64,000 nt of DNA, taken from NCBI GenBank assembly GCA_938027685.1, contig CALJAM010000012.1:20579-84578 (forward strand). The letters run 5' to 3'. The position numbers and the translations under genes were made by a program. How positions within the stretch are numbered: position 1 is the first letter of the stretch; every line of letters begins with the position of its first letter. This DNA is from an uncultured Bryobacteraceae bacterium. Lineage in GTDB: Bacteria; Acidobacteriota; Terriglobia; Bryobacterales; Bryobacteraceae. Below, one piece after another: positions 44,691 through 53,559 of this stretch. The notes under the pieces are model-generated. The model did not search any database. It was not told where the DNA came from and worked only from the letters and a program-made list of their open reading frames with translations.

Positions 44691-47669
44691 ATGAGGGGGC
44701 ACGGCTGCGCAGGTCTGCAAGGATTCTGCTTGTGGGTGGCCGGATGGCTTTGGGTGGCCTGGGGGTGGGCCCAGGCGCCCAACCCTCAGGGCAAACCAAG
44801 CCCCTTTGAGCCGGTGCCGGAGGCCCGAGAAACCGAGCAACCCAAGCCGCAGGCTCCCAGACCGGGTGCGCCGTCTCCTTTCGAGCGGGTGCCGGAGGCT
44901 GTCGAACAACCCAAGCCCGAGACGCCCAAAGCAGCCCAGATCGAGGCTGCCCGCGAGCCCGCCGTCGCACCGCCCGAGAATATCGTGGAAGCCGTCGAGT
45001 TTCGCGGTGCGCGGCGTGTGCCCCAGGATACGCTGCGGGCCATGATCTTCACACGCAAGGGCGACCGCTATGACGAGGATGCGCTGCGGCGCGACTTCAT
45101 GCAGCTGTGGAACACGGGGCGCTTCGACGACATCCGCCTGGAGGTCGAACCGGGCAAAACGGGCTGGATCGTGCGCTTCGTGGTCGTCGAGCGCCAGGTG
45201 GTCCGCACTATCAAGTACGAGGGCGTCAAATCGGTCACCGTCTCGGAGATCCTGGACCGCTTCAAGGAGCGCCGCGTCGGGCTGAGCGTCGAATCGCAAT
45301 ATGATCCCAACAAGGTCCAGCGCGCGGTGACGGTGCTCCGCGACTTCCTGGCCGAGCGCGGGCGCCAGTTCGCCGAAGTCAAGCCCGAGCTGCGCCGCAT
45401 CCCGCCTTCCTCAGTCGAGATCGTCTTCCGGGTGCAAGAAGGCCCCAAGGTCAAGGTGGGCAGGATTGACATCCAGGGGAACCAGGTCTTCAGCGACCGC
45501 GCGGTGCGGCGTGCCATGCGCAACCTGCGGCCGGTGGGCATCCCCTACTCGATCCTGTTCGAGAATCTTTTCGCCAAAAGCTACGATCTGAGCAAGCTGG
45601 AGGAGGACAAGGAGCGGATCCGCGACTGGTACCAGCAGCGCGGCTACTTCCTGGCGCGGGCTCTGGATCACCAGGTCACCATCCGCGACGTGGGGGGCGG
45701 CAAGTTCCGCGTGCCCCTTTTCTACATGAATCGCCCGGGCAAGCGGGCCGACATCGTGGTGCCCATCGAAGAAGGGCGACAGTATCGGATCGCAAAGTTC
45801 AATCTGGTCGGCGTGAAGCTGTTCCGCGCCGGCAGCGAACGGCTGACCCGCGAGCTTTTCCAGATGGGGCCGGGCGACGTCTTTTCCACGGCCAAGTTCC
45901 GAAAGGGATTGGAAAACCTGCGCAAGCTGTATGGCGAGTTCGGTTACATTGACTTTGTCCCCGAGCCCGACTTTCAGCCCTATCCCAACGAAGGCAAGCT
46001 GGACGTCATCATCCACGCCGACGAGGGCAGCCAGTTCTTCGTCCGCCGCATTGACTTCGTGGGCAATACCACCACGCGCGACAAGGTCATCCGGCGCGAA
46101 CTGCTCATCGACGAGGGCGATGTCTTCAACACGCGTCTCTGGGAGCTGAGCATCCTCCGGCTGAATCAGCTGGGTTACTTCGAGCAGCTCAAGGAAAACG
46201 AGGCGGCTGAAATCAAGCGCGACACGCGCACCAATACGGTGGACATCACGCTCAAGGTCAAGGAACGCGGCAAGAATTCGGTCGGCATGACCGGCGGCGT
46301 CTCGGGCATCGCCGGCAGTTTCGTGGGATTCAATTACTCGACGAATAACTTTCTGGGCCTGGGCGAGACGCTTTCGATCGATACGCAGTTGGGCGACCGC
46401 CTGCGCGCCGTGACCTTCGGGTTCACCGAACCTTACTTCCTCGACCGGCCCATTCAGTTAGGTTTTACCGTTTTTACCCAACGCTTCAACTACGATCAGG
46501 GGCGCGAGGTTTCACTTTTTACCGGTCGCAACCTGTTGCCCTATTTCGAGGCGCTGGGTAAGGACAACCTGCTCAATTACGTCTCCAACGGTCACGGCTT
46601 TACGGTATTCACCAGTTACCCGCTGCGCCGCACCTTCGCCCGGGTCAGCCTGACTTACAGCTACAGCACCTCGAGGTATACGGTCCTTAGCACTGCCGCC
46701 AAAGTTTATTTCGATTACATCAACTTCCAGGGTCTGGGGGGGCCCAATACGCTGACCGGCATCCGAACCAGCCAGATCATTCCCTCCTACATCTACAACA
46801 CCGTCGACCATCCGATCACGCCCACGCGCGGCAAGAGCATTGCGCTCTCGTGCGGCTTTGCAGGATCGTTTCTGGGCGGCAATGTGAACATGATCCAGCC
46901 TTCGGTGGACATCAAGTGGTTCCGGGCGGGCCTAAAGCGCGGGCATGTGATCGGCATGCACCTACTGGGCGCCTTCGTGAGCGGCTACGGCGGGCGAGTG
47001 GCGCCGCCCTTCAACCGCTGGTATATCGGGGGCGAACAGGACGTGCGCGGTTTCGAGATCTGGGGGATCAGTCCGGTGGCTTACATGCCGAGCGAGGCTA
47101 CCATCAACGTACTCAATGACGACGGTTCGGCGCGCATGCAGAAGGTCATCGTCGACGGGGTGGAGCAGTTCGTGCCCGTCACGCGGACGATTCCCATCTA
47201 CCAGATGATCTTCCCGGGCGGCGACGCCCAGGGCATCGGCAACTTCGAGTACCGCATTCCCATCGTGGGACCGGTCAACCTGGCCATCTTCTTTGATGCG
47301 GGGCTGAACAAGATTCTGCGCCCCAGCCAATTGACGTTGAACCCGGGCCGGCTGGCCGAGCTCAACAGCCGATTTCCCCAAGCCGGCTTTGACGGCAGGG
47401 TACGGATTGCCGAAGGGACCCAGCGCGTGCGCACTTCCACGGGCCTGGAACTGCAAGTGCTTTTACCGGTGGTCAACGCGCCGTTCCGCGTCTACTGGGC
47501 GTACAACCCGACGATCGTGCGACGCTTCCTCCAGCCTCCGGTGGTGGTGGACCGCTCGGCTTTCCCGAACCAGGCGACCTTCGTCAACTCGCTCGTTTAC
47601 CTGGGCCAGCCGGTGCCCTTCTGGGAAAGGAGGACCACTTTCCGCTTCACCATCGGGCGGACGTTCTGA
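44691..47669 (+). CDS. bamA: Outer membrane assembly factor BamA
   Basis: Beta-barrel insertase of the outer membrane. A signal peptide (to about residue 28) is followed by a proline-rich segment with two copies of a PFExVPEA...EQPKP unit, several POTRA domains (for example IVEAVEFRGARRVPQDTLRA, GRIDIQGNQVFSDRAVRR, VRRIDFVGNTTTRDKVIRRE) and a C-terminal 16-strand-type barrel (from about residue 520) with VRGFEIWGISPV (the conserved VRGF lock motif) and final residues RFTIGRTF. At 992 residues it is longer than E. coli BamA (about 810). ompH follows, as usual. Confidence 0.95.
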   Translation: MRGHGCAGLQGFCLWVAGWLWVAWGWAQAPNPQGKPSPFEPVPEARETEQPKPQAPRPGAPSPFERVPEAVEQPKPETPKAAQIEAAREPAVAPPENIVEAVEFRGARRVPQDTLRAMIFTRKGDRYDEDALRRDFMQLWNTGRFDDIRLEVEPGKTGWIVRFVVVERQVVRTIKYEGVKSVTVSEILDRFKERRVGLSVESQYDPNKVQRAVTVLRDFLAERGRQFAEVKPELRRIPPSSVEIVFRVQEGPKVKVGRIDIQGNQVFSDRAVRRAMRNLRPVGIPYSILFENLFAKSYDLSKLEEDKERIRDWYQQRGYFLARALDHQVTIRDVGGGKFRVPLFYMNRPGKRADIVVPIEEGRQYRIAKFNLVGVKLFRAGSERLTRELFQMGPGDVFSTAKFRKGLENLRKLYGEFGYIDFVPEPDFQPYPNEGKLDVIIHADEGSQFFVRRIDFVGNTTTRDKVIRRELLIDEGDVFNTRLWELSILRLNQLGYFEQLKENEAAEIKRDTRTNTVDITLKVKERGKNSVGMTGGVSGIAGSFVGFNYSTNNFLGLGETLSIDTQLGDRLRAVTFGFTEPYFLDRPIQLGFTVFTQRFNYDQGREVSLFTGRNLLPYFEALGKDNLLNYVSNGHGFTVFTSYPLRRTFARVSLTYSYSTSRYTVLSTAAKVYFDYINFQGLGGPNTLTGIRTSQIIPSYIYNTVDHPITPTRGKSIALSCGFAGSFLGGNVNMIQPSVDIKWFRAGLKRGHVIGMHLLGAFVSGYGGRVAPPFNRWYIGGEQDVRGFEIWGISPVAYMPSEATINVLNDDGSARMQKVIVDGVEQFVPVTRTIPIYQMIFPGGDAQGIGNFEYRIPIVGPVNLAIFFDAGLNKILRPSQLTLNPGRLAELNSRFPQAGFDGRVRIAEGTQRVRTSTGLELQVLLPVVNAPFRVYWAYNPTIVRRFLQPPVVVDRSAFPNQATFVNSLVYLGQPVPFWERRTTFRFTIGRTF

Positions 47670-47692
47670 GGCGCTTAAGCCATCGCATCCGC

Positions 47693-47698
47693 TATGAT
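47693..47698 (+). promoter_or_regulatory. -10-like element before ompH
   Basis: TATGAT lies about 36 bases before the start codon in the 65-base gap after bamA, followed by AGGAG. It may give ompH its own promoter in addition to bamA readthrough. Confidence 0.4.
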
Positions 47699-47734
47699 AG
47701 TATCGAACCCGCAATCAGGAGTGAGTCTTCCGTG

Positions 47735-48349
47735 ATGACTAGGTTCTTCGCTCCCACGTTGCTCGCGTGCGGATTGGCCGCCGCGCTTCAGGCTCAGCAG
47801 CAGCCCACCAAGGTGGGCATCATCCATATCCAGCAGGCCATCATAAGCACCAAGGACGGGCAGAAGGCTGCGGCCGAGCTGCAGGAACGCTTCGATCCAA
47901 AGCGCAAGGAGCTCGAGAAAAAGCAGAGTGAAATTCAGGCCTTGCAGGAGCAACTCCGCCGGGGCGCCAATACGCTCAGCGAGGAAGCCCGTCAGAAGCT
48001 AATGCGCGAGATCGACGCCAAGACCCGGGCTCTGAACCGCGAGACCGAAGACGCTCAGGCGGAATTCGACCAGGAACAGCAAAGGATCCTTCAGGAGCTG
48101 GGCGGACGGCTGATGCAGGTCATCGACAAGTACGCGCGAGATAACGGATTCGCCTTGATCCTCGACGTGAGCTCGCCGCAGACGCCCGTGCTGTACGCGG
48201 CCAATTCGATAGACATCACGCAGGCCATCGTTGAGCTGTACGACAAGAATTCTCCTTCGGCGGCAGGGACCGGGACGCCGCCCGCGAAACCCGCTACGCC
48301 CCCGGCCAAGCCGGCCGCTACCGCGCCGAAACCCGCGGGCGTGAAGTAA
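47735..48349 (+). CDS. skp: OmpH/Skp-family periplasmic chaperone
   Basis: Trimeric chaperone that escorts unfolded outer-membrane proteins. A signal peptide (MTRFFAPTLLACGLAAALQA) is followed by the family start KVGIIHIQQAIISTKDGQKA, a long coiled coil (about residues 40-115) and a C-terminal body with VIDKYARDNGFALILDVSSP. The tail is low-complexity, with repeated PPAKP units. GTG 47732 is an equally possible start. Location after bamA matches the usual order. Confidence 0.92.
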   Translation: MTRFFAPTLLACGLAAALQAQQQPTKVGIIHIQQAIISTKDGQKAAAELQERFDPKRKELEKKQSEIQALQEQLRRGANTLSEEARQKLMREIDAKTRALNRETEDAQAEFDQEQQRILQELGGRLMQVIDKYARDNGFALILDVSSPQTPVLYAANSIDITQAIVELYDKNSPSAAGTGTPPAKPATPPAKPAATAPKPAGVK

Positions 48350-48366
48350 GCCGCACAAAAGGAATA

Positions 48367-48396
48367 GGGCCGCCCGGGCGGCCCTCGCTGCTTTCC
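48367..48396 (+). terminator. Terminator hairpin after skp
   Basis: A perfect 18-base GC palindrome (GGGCCGCC/GGCGGCCC around a CG centre, 48367-48384) begins 17 bases after the skp stop, followed by a pyrimidine-rich but weak T-stretch. The long GC stem argues for a terminator; the lack of a T-run lowers confidence. Confidence 0.55.
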
Positions 48397-48548
48397 CACC
48401 CCTGTTCAGCAACCGGCGGCAGCCGGAAGGCCGACCGCCGGCACCCCCCTGAGCGAAGCACCCGAGTTTTCCCTCCGGCCCGCGCCGGCGGGGCTCCGCT
48501 TCGCAACGGTCGTCTACTGCTAAAGATGCACCTGTACGGCCCGACGAT

Positions 48549-49082
48549 TCACCCGCCGGAAGCAGGCCGGAGCCCCAGCCACCAAAGCAGTCCGACTAAG
48601 GTCTTGCCATCCACGATCCGCCCGCTGCGCAACCAGGCCCCCAGCTCGCGCCGGGAGAACCAGCGACAGCGGATGCGTTCATCGTCGTCAGGGCGCGCTT
48701 CTCCCGCCTTGAGGTCTTGCGCTAGGAAAAGGTGCATCCGTTCGGTCACGTACCCAGGGCTGGGATAAAAGCTGAGCAGTTTCTTCCAGCGACGGGCGTG
48801 CAAGCCAGTCTCCTCCGCCAGTTCCCGTCGCGCCGCTGCCAGGGGCGTTTCGCCCGAATTCACCCGGCCCGCCGGTAGCTCCCAGATCGAGCGGCCCGCC
48901 GGCAGCCGGAACTGGCGTACCAGCAGCACCCGCTCGCGGTTGTCGACGGCCAGGATCACGGCGGAGGGTCCGTGTCGGACGACCACGCGGCGAACCTCGA
49001 TCCCGCCGGGCTCCACCACGTGGTCCTCGGTCACCGAAAAGATCTTCGTGCGGCACAACGTGCGCGATGCTAGCGCCCTCAT
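48549..49082 (-). CDS. NUDIX hydrolase, probable ADP-ribose pyrophosphatase
   Basis: A 177-residue NUDIX enzyme. The Nudix box G-x5-E-x7-REL-x-EE-x-GL is GRVNSGETPLAAARRELAEE (72-91) continuing ETGL. The RQFRLPAGRSIWELPAG segment before the box is typical of ADP-ribose pyrophosphatases (NudF/YrfE group). ATG 49082 overlaps the M16 peptidase stop by four bases, so it is the last gene of the polX-M16 operon. Confidence 0.9.
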   Translation of the reverse strand: MRALASRTLCRTKIFSVTEDHVVEPGGIEVRRVVVRHGPSAVILAVDNRERVLLVRQFRLPAGRSIWELPAGRVNSGETPLAAARRELAEETGLHARRWKKLLSFYPSPGYVTERMHLFLAQDLKAGEARPDDDERIRCRWFSRRELGAWLRSGRIVDGKTLVGLLWWLGLRPASGG

Positions 49083-50425
49083 GGGGCTCTCTCGTAGCGG
49101 ATTTCCCCGAACGATTCCAGTGCGGCGCCGATGCGGTCGGCGTCCCCGACGACGACGATGGCCGCGCCCTCGGGTTCCAGATACCGGGCAGCGGCTGCCC
49201 GGACCTGCTCGGCCGTGACGCTGCGAATGCGGCTGATGTACTCCTCCAGGTAGCTGAGGGGCAGGTCCATGAGGCGGGTGAAGACGAGTTGGTTGGCGAG
49301 CCCGTAAAGCGTCTCCAGGCGAATCACGAAAACACCGCATAAATAGTTACGTGTCGTTTCCAGTTCATCTTCCGGCACCGGTTCGCGGCCCAGACGGCGC
49401 ATCTCGTCCAGCACGGCGGCGAGGGCATCGGCCAGCGCCTCCTCGCGGATCTGTGTGACGATTTCCACGATGCCCGCATCGCGCCAGGCCGTCAGCGAGC
49501 TGTGAGCGTCGTAAGCGTAGCCCCGCTTTTCGCGGATGTTCGTAAACAATCGCGAGCTCGCCCCTCCCCCAAGAACAGTGGTCGCCACCAGCAGTGGGAA
49601 GTAATCGGGATGGCTGCGGGTTACCGCCAGCCGGCCGATGCGCAGATCCGCCTGCACCGATCCTGGCCTGTCAACGAGCGTGATGCTGCGTTGCGAGGGC
49701 GGTGGTTCAGGCCAGTGGTTGGAGGTGTCGGCGCCGCTGCCCTGCCGGCTCTCCAGCAGCGGGCCAAGCTTGGCCGTCAACTCGTCCCTGGGCGGAAGCG
49801 CTCCGACCAGCACGGCGATGGCTTCTCGCGGCTGCACGTGGCGCCGGTGGAAGTCGACCAGCGCTGCTCGCTCCAGCCGCTCGATGGACTCCGGTGTCGG
49901 CTCCTGACGGCCGTAGGGGTGCGGGCCGAAGACGATCTCGGCCAGCTTTTCCTGTGCCAGGAAATCGGCCAGCGACCGCTGGGCTTCCAGCTCCTGCCTG
50001 CGGATCTGCTTGCGCAGCGCAACCTCGTCTTCCGGAAATGCAGCGTTGCGCACGACGTCGGCCGCGAGGTCGAGGAAGGCTCCCAGATTCTCGGCTAGGA
50101 CGCTGCCTTCCACCACCAGCGCGTCCGCATTCGAGTAGGCGCGCAGCGAGGCGCCCAGCGCGGCCGCCTGTTCCGCGATCTCGCGAGCGGATCGGCGGCG
50201 GGTGCCCTGCGTCATGACTGCGGCGGTGGTTTCGGAAAGCCCCCGAAGTTCGGCCGGTTCGAATTTCGAGCCCGCCTGGAATCCCAGGCGCCAGTAGACC
50301 AGGGGCAGCCGATCGTCGTGCACCAGCAGAAGCTCGAGCCCGTCGTCCAGTGCGACCTCCTCCCAGCGGGGCAAGGAGAATGGCGGCAGATCGGGCGCAA
50401 CGGGCGGAAGGCGGCGCTGACTCAT
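49079..50425 (-). CDS. M16-family peptidase-like protein lacking the zinc motif
   Basis: A 448-residue M16 (pitrilysin-like) protein. Where active members carry HxxEH it has ELRGLSETTAAVMTQGT, so it cannot bind zinc in the normal way. The C-terminal half keeps the substrate-clamp pattern LFTNIREKRGYAYDAHSSL. It overlaps the preceding active M16 gene by four bases (ATGA). AGGAGG precedes ATG 50425. Inactive/active pairs of this type form heterodimers like the mitochondrial processing peptidase, which is the likely arrangement here. Confidence 0.9.
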   Translation of the reverse strand: MSQRRLPPVAPDLPPFSLPRWEEVALDDGLELLLVHDDRLPLVYWRLGFQAGSKFEPAELRGLSETTAAVMTQGTRRRSAREIAEQAAALGASLRAYSNADALVVEGSVLAENLGAFLDLAADVVRNAAFPEDEVALRKQIRRQELEAQRSLADFLAQEKLAEIVFGPHPYGRQEPTPESIERLERAALVDFHRRHVQPREAIAVLVGALPPRDELTAKLGPLLESRQGSGADTSNHWPEPPPSQRSITLVDRPGSVQADLRIGRLAVTRSHPDYFPLLVATTVLGGGASSRLFTNIREKRGYAYDAHSSLTAWRDAGIVEIVTQIREEALADALAAVLDEMRRLGREPVPEDELETTRNYLCGVFVIRLETLYGLANQLVFTRLMDLPLSYLEEYISRIRSVTAEQVRAAAARYLEPEGAAIVVVGDADRIGAALESFGEIRYERAP

Positions 50426-51747
50426 GCTTCCTCCTGCGTATGCTTCCCTTCCTCGCCGGTGGGCACGATTTCGAGCACGCACTGCCGGGTCGGGGCGAGA
50501 TATTGTTGTGCGGCTTGTCGTATTTGTTCGGCGGTGACCTCACAGAACGTCGCCAGCTCGGTATTCACAAGCTCGGGATCGCCGTCGAGCAGCTCGTACT
50601 GGCCCAGCATTGCGGCGCGGGCGCGCGAACTCTCGAGCTGGCGCAGGCGGGCCGAGCGCAGGAATGCCCGCGCGCGTTCCAGTTCCGTCTCGGACACCCC
50701 GTCGTTCTGGACGCGTGCGATTTCCTCTTCGACGTGACGGGTGACCTGCTCGCCCGTGAACTCGGGGTGATGAAGCAGGAACATGGCGTAGCGGCCGGGC
50801 TCGACGTAATCGATCGGCCCGGCGAATGGCCAGCCGAGATTGGCTTCATACTGAATTACCGAACGCTTGCCTTTGACCAGGTTCTGGTAGAAGCGCGAGC
50901 TCTCGCCGCCGGTCAGCACGATGTCAAGCATGGTCAGTGCGTAGTAGTCCTGAGAGCGGCGGGGCGGACCTTGGTAGCCGATCACGACCGCGGGCACTCG
51001 CGCCAGGCGGTCGTAGTAGACCTCGCGGCGCGGCTCGGTTTGCTCGGGTTCGCTCAGATCCGGGCGCGGGGGCTGCGGCTGGGGGGCGATGTCGCCGAAG
51101 TATTCCTCGACCAGCCGCCCAGCCTCGGCGGGATCGAATGCACCCACCACCGCCAGCACGGCGTTGTTCGGGGCGTAGTATGTGCGGAAGAAGGCGGCCA
51201 CGTCCTCGATGGTGGCTGCTTCCAGGTCTTCGTAGGAGCCGATGAGCGAATGGGCGTTGGCCCAGTTGCGGAAGGCCAGGCGCGGCCAGTGTTCGACCAG
51301 CGCGGTGTTGTAGGGCTGATTGTCGAAGCTGAGACGGCGCTCCTGCTTGACGGCCTCTTTCTGGTTGGCGAGGTTTTCTTCGGTGATGGCGAGGCCCCGC
51401 ATGCGGTCGGCCTCCAGCCAGAGCGCTACGGCGAGTTTGTTGGAGGGCAGTACCTCGAAATAATCGGTGTAGTCGGGATGAGTCGACCCGTTGAGCGTGC
51501 CCCCGCTCGATTCCACAAGGCGAAAATGCAGACCCTTGGGGGCGTTCTGCGAACCCTGGAACATCATGTGCTCGAACAGGTGCGCGAAGCCGCTCCGTCC
51601 CGGACGCTCCACGCGGGCGCCCACCCGGTAGATCAGGTAGACGGTGACCACCGGCGCGCCCGGCTGGGGCGAGAGCAGCACGCGCAAGCCGTTCGCCAGC
51701 CGTTGTCTTTCGATCGGGATCCGCAAGGTACGGACGTCGGATCTCAT
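50422..51747 (-). CDS. M16-family zinc peptidase (catalytic partner)
   Basis: Has the inverted zinc motif HLFEH at residues 56-60 (GFAHLFEHMMFQGS) and the second glutamate region in LANQKEAVKQERRLSFDNQPY, so it should be active. The C-terminal region has the family's YQNLVKGKRSVIQYEANLGW, where the usual second R/Y clamp appears less clear. The start is ATG 51747 (441 residues); TTG 51771 is an alternative. It is co-translated with the inactive partner. Substrate and location unknown; no signal peptide is seen, so a cytoplasmic or unusual export route is implied. Confidence 0.92.
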   Translation of the reverse strand: MRSDVRTLRIPIERQRLANGLRVLLSPQPGAPVVTVYLIYRVGARVERPGRSGFAHLFEHMMFQGSQNAPKGLHFRLVESSGGTLNGSTHPDYTDYFEVLPSNKLAVALWLEADRMRGLAITEENLANQKEAVKQERRLSFDNQPYNTALVEHWPRLAFRNWANAHSLIGSYEDLEAATIEDVAAFFRTYYAPNNAVLAVVGAFDPAEAGRLVEEYFGDIAPQPQPPRPDLSEPEQTEPRREVYYDRLARVPAVVIGYQGPPRRSQDYYALTMLDIVLTGGESSRFYQNLVKGKRSVIQYEANLGWPFAGPIDYVEPGRYAMFLLHHPEFTGEQVTRHVEEEIARVQNDGVSETELERARAFLRSARLRQLESSRARAAMLGQYELLDGDPELVNTELATFCEVTAEQIRQAAQQYLAPTRQCVLEIVPTGEEGKHTQEEA

Positions 51748-51787
51748 CTGGAAGAAAACGGGAAAATCCAAAAATGTTTGGATTGGC

Positions 51788-53527
51788 TCAGCGCCGGGTC
51801 AAAGCCCGCAGCAGCTCTTCCCAAGATAGCGTATTCAGCACGTCCGGCGGCTCCAACCATCCCCTGCGAGCCATCATGACTCCGTAGCGCATGTTTTCCA
51901 GGTGGCGGGGATGGTGGGCATCGGTGGCGATCACGAAACGGCAGCCGCGGGCCTTGGCCGCCCGTAGGCGGGTGTCGTAAAGATCCAGCCGCTCGGGACT
52001 GGCGTTGATCTCGAGCGCAACCTTGCGGCGCGCCGCTTCGGCGGCCACGCGGTCGAAATCGTAGGCGTAGCCCTCGCGGGCCAGCAGGAGGCGCCCGGTG
52101 GGGTGGCCGAGCACGTGCAGGTAGGGCGATTCGAGCGCACGCAGCAGCCGGTCGGTCATTTCCGCCGGCTCCAGATTCATGTAGCTGTGCACGCTGCCGA
52201 TCACCAGATCCAGTTCGGCCAGGGCGTCCTCGGCCAGATCCATGCTCCCGTCCCGTCGGATGTCGCATTCGATGCCGGCCAGCAATCGGATGCCCAGATC
52301 GCCGCGCGCGTTGAGTTCGCGTACCTTGCGCGCGAAAGCTATGACCCGCGCCTCGTCCAGGCCGTTGGCCATGGCGAGCGCCTTGGAATGGTCCGTGACG
52401 GCGAGGTAAGAGTAGCCCATGCTCCGCGCGGCTTCAGCCATTTCTTCCAGCGTGGCGCGACCGTCGCTCTCATTGGTGTGGACGTGCAGGTCGCCGCGGA
52501 TCTGGGTGAAGTCGACCAGGCGGGGCAGACGCCCTTCGGCCGCCGCTTCGATCTCACCCTGGTTCTCCCGGAGCTCCGGCGGGATCCAGGCCAGGCCCAG
52601 ACGCTCGTAAACCTCCTGTTCGGTCCGGCCCGCCACTTTGCGCTCGTCCTTGAGCGTGAACAGGCCGTACTCGCTCAGCGAGTAGCCCAGCTTGAGCGCA
52701 CGGTTGCGAAGTGCGATGTTATGGTCCTTGCTGCCGGTGAAGTACTGCAGGGCGGCGCCGTAACTCTCCGAAGGGAGAGCTCGGACGTCCACCTGGATGG
52801 CTTGGGGACCGATCTTGGCGCTGGCCTTGTTCGAGCCGTGACTGAGCAGCTCGACGATCTCCGGGTATTGCACGAAACGCTCGATGGCGGCGCTCGCGTT
52901 AGGCCCGGTCACGAGGATATCCAGATCCCCCACCGTTTCCTTGCCGCGGCGCAGGCTGCCCGCGGGTGTGATCTGCTCGACGCCCTCGATCCCCGAGATA
53001 TGCTCTATGACCTGGCGGCAGGTCTGGTCGGCGAAATTCAGCAGCAAACGTCCGGCGCTCTGGCGGTAGTGGGTGATCGAGCGCAGGATCTTTTCCTCCA
53101 GCTTGGGGCCCAAGCGCGGCAGCGTGCGGAGTTTTTGCTCCTTGCAAAGCCGCTCGAGATCGTCCACGGTGCTGACGCGGTAATGCTCCCACAGCAGCGC
53201 GATGGTCTTAGGTCCCAGACCCTGGATCTTTAACAGCTCGAGCGCGGTGGGGGGATAGCGGGCCAGCAGTGCGTCGCGACGGTCGAAGGAGCCGCGGCGG
53301 CAAATCTCCTCGATGGCCGCGGCCAGGCTCTTACCGATGCCGGGGATCTCCGTCAGCCGTCGCGGATTCTGCCGCGCCAGCTCGCAGATGTTTTCGGGAT
53401 AATTCTCGACGGCGGCTGCGCCGTTACGGTAGCTGCGGACGCGGAAGGCATCCTCGCCCGCGATTTCCATCAGGTCGGCGGTTTCCGCCAAGAGGCGCGC
53501 GACTTCACGGTTTTCCATAGGCGGCAC
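51788..53527 (-). CDS. polX: DNA polymerase/3'-5' exonuclease PolX
   Basis: A 579-residue family-X repair polymerase fused to a PHP nuclease domain. The N-terminal part has helix-hairpin-helix motifs (RLTEIPGIGKSLAAAI, LLKIQGLGPKTIALLWE). The polymerase active site is AGSLRRGKETVGDLDIL (two catalytic aspartates), with KIGPQAIQVDVR adding the third acidic residue. The PHP domain carries GDLHVHTNESDG and later FVIATDAHHPRHL. It precedes the M16 pair on the same strand. Confidence 0.95.
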   Translation of the reverse strand: MPPMENREVARLLAETADLMEIAGEDAFRVRSYRNGAAAVENYPENICELARQNPRRLTEIPGIGKSLAAAIEEICRRGSFDRRDALLARYPPTALELLKIQGLGPKTIALLWEHYRVSTVDDLERLCKEQKLRTLPRLGPKLEEKILRSITHYRQSAGRLLLNFADQTCRQVIEHISGIEGVEQITPAGSLRRGKETVGDLDILVTGPNASAAIERFVQYPEIVELLSHGSNKASAKIGPQAIQVDVRALPSESYGAALQYFTGSKDHNIALRNRALKLGYSLSEYGLFTLKDERKVAGRTEQEVYERLGLAWIPPELRENQGEIEAAAEGRLPRLVDFTQIRGDLHVHTNESDGRATLEEMAEAARSMGYSYLAVTDHSKALAMANGLDEARVIAFARKVRELNARGDLGIRLLAGIECDIRRDGSMDLAEDALAELDLVIGSVHSYMNLEPAEMTDRLLRALESPYLHVLGHPTGRLLLAREGYAYDFDRVAAEAARRKVALEINASPERLDLYDTRLRAAKARGCRFVIATDAHHPRHLENMRYGVMMARRGWLEPPDVLNTLSWEELLRALTRR

Positions 53528-53559
53528 TCCGGCCGGGCGCCGCCGACCGCGGATCCTTT

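Noticed and set aside
48453..48504. Inverted repeat GCGAAGC/GCTTCGC with 38 bases between
   Set aside because: Long loop and no T-run on either strand; could be chance in a GC-rich region.
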